Of a stretch of 64,000 nt of DNA, positions 60,984 through 64,000 are shown piece after piece. Source of the DNA: CBDDDW01 sp965226805 (GTDB lineage Bacteria; Chloroflexota; Dehalococcoidia; Lucifugimonadales; JAGWBF01); the NCBI GenBank assembly GCA_965226805.1, contig CBDDDW010000028.1, positions 248,001 through 312,000 on the forward strand, given 5' to 3'. The notes under the pieces are model-generated. The model was not told the origin of the DNA. It saw nothing but the letters and a program-made list of their open reading frames with translations, and ran no database searches. The first letter of the stretch is position 1, and each line of letters starts with the position of its first letter. Made by a program: the position numbers and the translations under genes.

Positions 60984-62066
60984 CGACAGACTACTTTTTG
61001 CTGTCGCTTTATGGAGAATTTCTTGGCTTGAGAGAAGCTCTCGCTTCTCCTCTGCGCGCTCATCGATGTAGGTATATCCGCTCTCGATAATTCGTTCTAT
61101 CAGGCCATCGTCCGCTCGCTGACGATTCATCAGCGGTTCCAAGATCTCGTCGTAGAATTTCATATCGTGGATCTGGCAACCCCAGGAAGGAATGAACTCA
61201 TCTAAAGTGCCATCATAGAGGCGGAGTAAGAAGACTACACGGACCGGATCAAGTCCCTCGCTGATAAAGACCTGTACCCTCAAATCTTCCCCGTGGTCGG
61301 TGCCAAATTCCACCGCAAGGGCGTCTACGTCGTAGTCCACGTCTTTAAATATGTCGTAGCGGTCTATATACGATTCCGTTTCGGCTATCTGGCTTCCTAT
61401 AAACCGCCTGCCGTGTCTGGTGATGTCAAAGTATCCTGTACCTTCAGATATAGAGAGGATCTGGTTTGCTCGGAGAGCTTCAGCGATAGGTAGCAATTGT
61501 TGCTCCATCTCTTGTGAGGGAGCGGCTGAGAGCTTGAAATCATGTTTGTCGATGAAATATAGCAGCGTCTGGGACTGTAGCCACTCCATCAGCTCACCCT
61601 TGTCGTCCCAATATCCTTCCTCTATCGCATGTTCCAGAGAAGGGTATTCCTGTGCCACTGCTAGGCTAAGGGTAGGACGGCCTGGGTCATCTTGCTTGGG
61701 GCAAGTCACCGTGAGCCATTCTGCCGTCAAATCGGACAGCTCGACCTCGGACCCATGATTCACAGTGAACCTGAGAGCGCAACGACGCGTCCTCCACTCA
61801 CCAAAGACATCCACTAAAGCAGCGTAGATCTCGGGAAGGTCGGGATTCTCCCGCAGGTCGAACATATCTTCCACCTGGGACCGGCCACCCTCGTCCTCAG
61901 GGAAGACAGACTCAATGAGCTCACCAATACGAAGCCGGGCATATTCCGCCGGTAGGACCACTTCCAGGGCGTCTTCCGACCTCATACCCCGCAAGTGTAT
62001 TTGAAGCTCGAAGGGGCCCTTGCGGATCTTGGGGTTACCCACTTCAGTCTTTCCAGGGTCCGCCAA
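60957..62066 (-). CDS. Uncharacterised protein, 369 residues
   Basis: Not recognised. The frame is long, continuous and on the same strand as the two genes upstream of it. It starts at TTG 62066 without an obvious ribosome site; ATG at residue 28 (MRSEDALEVVLPAEYARLRI) is an alternative. The content is mixed alpha/beta with many acidic residues; around 180-230 LLPIAEALRANQILSISEGT and GYFDITRHGRRFIGSQIAET have the look of a winged-helix module. The C terminus is highly charged (about residues 340-369, ending in EEKDE). No membrane segment. It follows the lipoprotein gene by 54 bp, so co-transcription is likely; a cytoplasmic partner of the DUF350/lipoprotein module is a guess. Confidence 0.6.
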   Translation of the reverse strand: MADPGKTEVGNPKIRKGPFELQIHLRGMRSEDALEVVLPAEYARLRIGELIESVFPEDEGGRSQVEDMFDLRENPDLPEIYAALVDVFGEWRTRRCALRFTVNHGSEVELSDLTAEWLTVTCPKQDDPGRPTLSLAVAQEYPSLEHAIEEGYWDDKGELMEWLQSQTLLYFIDKHDFKLSAAPSQEMEQQLLPIAEALRANQILSISEGTGYFDITRHGRRFIGSQIAETESYIDRYDIFKDVDYDVDALAVEFGTDHGEDLRVQVFISEGLDPVRVVFLLRLYDGTLDEFIPSWGCQIHDMKFYDEILEPLMNRQRADDGLIERIIESGYTYIDERAEEKRELLSSQEILHKATAKSSLSSDGEEKDE

Positions 62067-62120
62067 TCAAGGGCTCTGGTACCTTGGTGGAGGTCTTCGG
62101 GCCGATTCCAAGCGGCGGCG

Positions 62121-62918
62121 TCACCCGAGCTGCCGCTTTCTGCCTTTCAAGACCATCAGTGCACCACTCCCGCCTCTAAAACCCCCGGCACCTCTGGCTG
62201 TTCCGCCGCTGGACCGAAACGTCGTCCTGGAGTTCTTAAAGGTACCGCTTGATCTCTGGGTGGTCTTATAGGTCCTACGAGCGGAACTCTGATTTCCGGC
62301 CGCATCTCGATAGCTAGATCCGGCGAATTTCTTCTGATTGGTAAAGTACTTGCTGTTTTTCGACACCTGGCCGGTGTACCTCGAGGAATTCCTGTAGCTG
62401 GTCCGTTGGTTCCGTAACGTACCACCCCGAGTCGAAGGGCTGTGGTAAAAGTAGGGGCCTCTTGAAAAGGATGAAAGAAGGAGGTAGGTGAACAAGAAAT
62501 CACCCCCGCCGAAACCCCGGCGGTAGTATCCGTTGGAGCCATGTCCCTGCAGAGTGTTTTGGTCTTGCTCTTTGACGATGGAGAAAAGGAGATCATCCTG
62601 GGCGTCATCTATCTCATTGTTGCCGTTGAGGTCTTCCCAACCTTCCAGGGTCAGGGCATCGCCATCCTGCCTTGCCCGGATGAATATGATGCCGTCGCCC
62701 TCGTAAATCTGGTTGACCAGGGTTTCAAATTCCGTTGCACTTTCGGAGCGCTTGAACGCTTCCTGGACATCATCCAGGTTAATTCTTCCCGCCGCGCCAT
62801 CCGTAGCCGCCCACTCGTCGTAGGTTGGTTCAACGGCACAGGCAGCCATCAATGGCGCAGCAGCAATTATCCCACCGCTGAATAAAGCTGCTCCAAGTCT
62901 CGGTCGTCTTCTCGGCAT
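62121..62918 (-). CDS. Lipoprotein with low-complexity Ser/Gly/Tyr/Arg-rich C terminus (DUF1190/YjfM-like in layout)
   Basis: A 265-residue predicted lipoprotein with a lipobox LMAAC (Cys-27). Residues 30-125 form a small folded part (INLDDVQEAFKRSESATEFE, IYEGDGIIFIRARQDGDALT, WEDLNGNNEIDDAQDDLLFS), and residues 126-265 are low complexity: GYYRRGFGGGDFLFTYLLLS and many Ser, Arg, Tyr and Gly, ending GGSGALMVLKGRKRQLG. The layout is like that of DUF1190 (YjfM/YgiB) proteins, which accompany DUF350 genes in enterobacteria; homology is not proven. ATG with GGGAGGGGAGAA upstream is convincing. It lies between a SecA-like gene and an unknown gene in a minus-strand operon. Confidence 0.7.
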   Translation of the reverse strand: MPRRRPRLGAALFSGGIIAAAPLMAACAVEPTYDEWAATDGAAGRINLDDVQEAFKRSESATEFETLVNQIYEGDGIIFIRARQDGDALTLEGWEDLNGNNEIDDAQDDLLFSIVKEQDQNTLQGHGSNGYYRRGFGGGDFLFTYLLLSSFSRGPYFYHSPSTRGGTLRNQRTSYRNSSRYTGQVSKNSKYFTNQKKFAGSSYRDAAGNQSSARRTYKTTQRSSGTFKNSRTTFRSSGGTARGAGGFRGGSGALMVLKGRKRQLG

Positions 62919-62995
62919 TTCTCCCCTCCCTATCGGGTGTTGACGTTGTCAATCGCGTTGTGCTAATCGATGGATTTTGCGCCTCTGAGCGGCCG

Positions 62996-64000
62996 TCATA
63001 CCAGAACCAAAGCGACGTCTTGCGCTAGATCAATTTCCAACGAGTGACCTTCCACCACCGGCTGAGCAGGGACGCCCCCGATGGGGAAGGTAAACAGCCT
63101 GGACAGGAACGAGCCGAGGACGCGCTGTCGGAACGATTTCCATTCCGTAGACGCCTGGCTGACAAACTCAGATAGGGCGGCCTGGTGGCCGCGGATGCCC
63201 TGCTGGATGCTAAACATTAGCTCCTGGAGTTCGAGGAAATGCTCTTTCCATAGCTCATCGCTGGTCCGCAGGAACAGAAGCTTCGCCAGTTCCGCGACTC
63301 CCTTTTGGCCGAATCGAGACTCCATCTCCTCGAGGTTAGCAACCAGCAAGTCACCTATGCTCTCGATAAGCTGGTCCGCGTCGAATCCTCTCAGTCCGGA
63401 GCAGTCGATGTGAAAGTCTTCTTGTAGCTCTTCGAGCATGCCGCCAAATCTGCGACCATAATCGCCGTAAATATCCCTAGGGAAGTGATAGTCTACTATA
63501 TACCGCGCCTCTTCCCGAGCAAACTTCAAGCAGGCATCTCGGAACGCGGCACATTCCATCACGCCCTGGCGTGCGCGGTAATAGAAAAGAGTCCTAGAGT
63601 CTAGAACACTGACGTAGTCTTGAACTAGGCGACGCCGAGACTCACCATCCCCCTCCATGATCTTCTGGACCCCATCAAGTTGTCTGTCCACGCCCTGTCC
63701 TTCTAAATAGACCCGTCCGGCGCGGTCGACCTCCTTTCCACAAGACGGATATACGGCGCCGGCTGCCGAGTGGACAAAGAGATCGTCCTCCTGTGACAAG
63801 AAGAACCGGGAAAGGCCAAGCTCGCCTTGCCGCCCACTTCTTCCCCGGAGCTGAAGATCTATCCTCCTGGACTGATTCAGTTCGCTGCCGATCACGTACA
63901 ACCCCAAACCAAAATCCAGAGAGATGCTTTCGCCTGCCGTATTCCCGTCTGCTCCGGGGGTCACCAGCAATTTTTCAAGGTTGTTACGTTTCTGCCGGGT
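62996..64000 (-). CDS. SecA-like ATPase, C-terminal part (runs off the window)
   Basis: The open frame continues past the window edge, so this is the C-terminal 330 residues of a longer protein. SecA identity is shown by GLYVIGSELNQSRRIDLQLR and GRSGRQGELGLSRFFLSQED (motif VI and the preceding switch), followed by the helical wing/scaffold domain with LWKEHFLELQELMFSIQQGI near the end. Where canonical SecA has the motif V TNMAGRGTDI, this protein reads GNTAGESISL, and the last 30 residues lack the zinc-binding SecA tail. It is probably an accessory SecA paralogue that drives export of a subset of proteins; the low-complexity lipoprotein downstream is a candidate substrate (inference). Confidence 0.75.
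   Translation of the reverse strand, partial: TRQKRNNLEKLLVTPGADGNTAGESISLDFGLGLYVIGSELNQSRRIDLQLRGRSGRQGELGLSRFFLSQEDDLFVHSAAGAVYPSCGKEVDRAGRVYLEGQGVDRQLDGVQKIMEGDGESRRRLVQDYVSVLDSRTLFYYRARQGVMECAAFRDACLKFAREEARYIVDYHFPRDIYGDYGRRFGGMLEELQEDFHIDCSGLRGFDADQLIESIGDLLVANLEEMESRFGQKGVAELAKLLFLRTSDELWKEHFLELQELMFSIQQGIRGHQAALSEFVSQASTEWKSFRQRVLGSFLSRLFTFPIGGVPAQPVVEGHSLEIDLAQDVALVLV

Overview
The window reads as a high-GC, IS-rich chromosomal segment of an uncultured bacterium. The gene repertoire points to Chloroflexota, probably a SAR202/Dehalococcoidia-like lineage: several ACMSD-type amidohydrolases, hydantoinase A/B, thiolase plus DUF35, PuuE-like deacetylases, DUF1800 and NHL proteins, and lipoproteins with Pro-Thr linkers. 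This assignment is inferred from gene content; no rRNA or other phylogenetic marker is present.

Layout. 0-7.4 kb: an amidohydrolase, a Crp/Fnr regulator, a broken calcium-binding surface protein, a cupin gene bracketed by two decayed tRNA-like repeats, and a GPH-type transporter. 7.5-11.3 kb: an insertion-sequence island (IS3 fragment, IS1380, IS256) with a 186-bp direct repeat, which has beheaded an S9 peptidase gene. 12-24 kb: hydrolases (histidine phosphatase, CocE-like esterase, VOC protein, amidohydrolase, acylphosphatase, D-aminoacylase-like protein), exported proteins (DM13, a Pro-Thr lipoprotein) and a peptide-type ABC binding lipoprotein. 24.6-27.1 kb: a DUF1800 + NHL beta-propeller gene pair, bracketed by inverted repeats. 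27.4-33 kb: amidohydrolase, two ABC permeases, phosphodiesterase, CinA-like protein. 33.5-43.5 kb: a CitE relic, two deacetylases, thiolase + DUF35, hydantoinase B, frameshifted hydantoinase A, and an NHL protein that seems to start at ATC. 43.6-49 kb: an IS630 element, an MFS transporter, and a second DUF1800 + NHL pair. 49.9-51.6 kb: an IS3 element with a scrambled interior. 52-53.6 kb: a YdeI-like protein and a DEDDh exonuclease. 53.7-64 kb: the most interesting block. A minus-strand set of two NspC-like PLP decarboxylases, a DUF3326 protein and a glutamine-synthetase-like ligase is divergent from DUF4178-DUF350. That pair in turn converges on a minus-strand set of a SecA-like ATPase (partial), a low-complexity lipoprotein and an unknown protein.

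How the genes work together. Much of the window suits scavenging of amides, cyclic amides, D-amino-acid derivatives and carboxylates: outside-facing binding and transport, ring and amide hydrolysis, then CoA-linked steps. The 53.7-63 kb block is best explained as an amine (polyamine-like) synthesis and gamma-glutamylation module next to a membrane/envelope module of the DUF350/DUF4178 kind. That link is inferred from gene families and shared divergent promoters.

Signs of genome decay or plasticity are frequent: two dinucleotide-type frameshifts, a nonsense codon, an internal gene deletion, IS truncations, a MITE-like element and two families of dispersed palindromic repeats.
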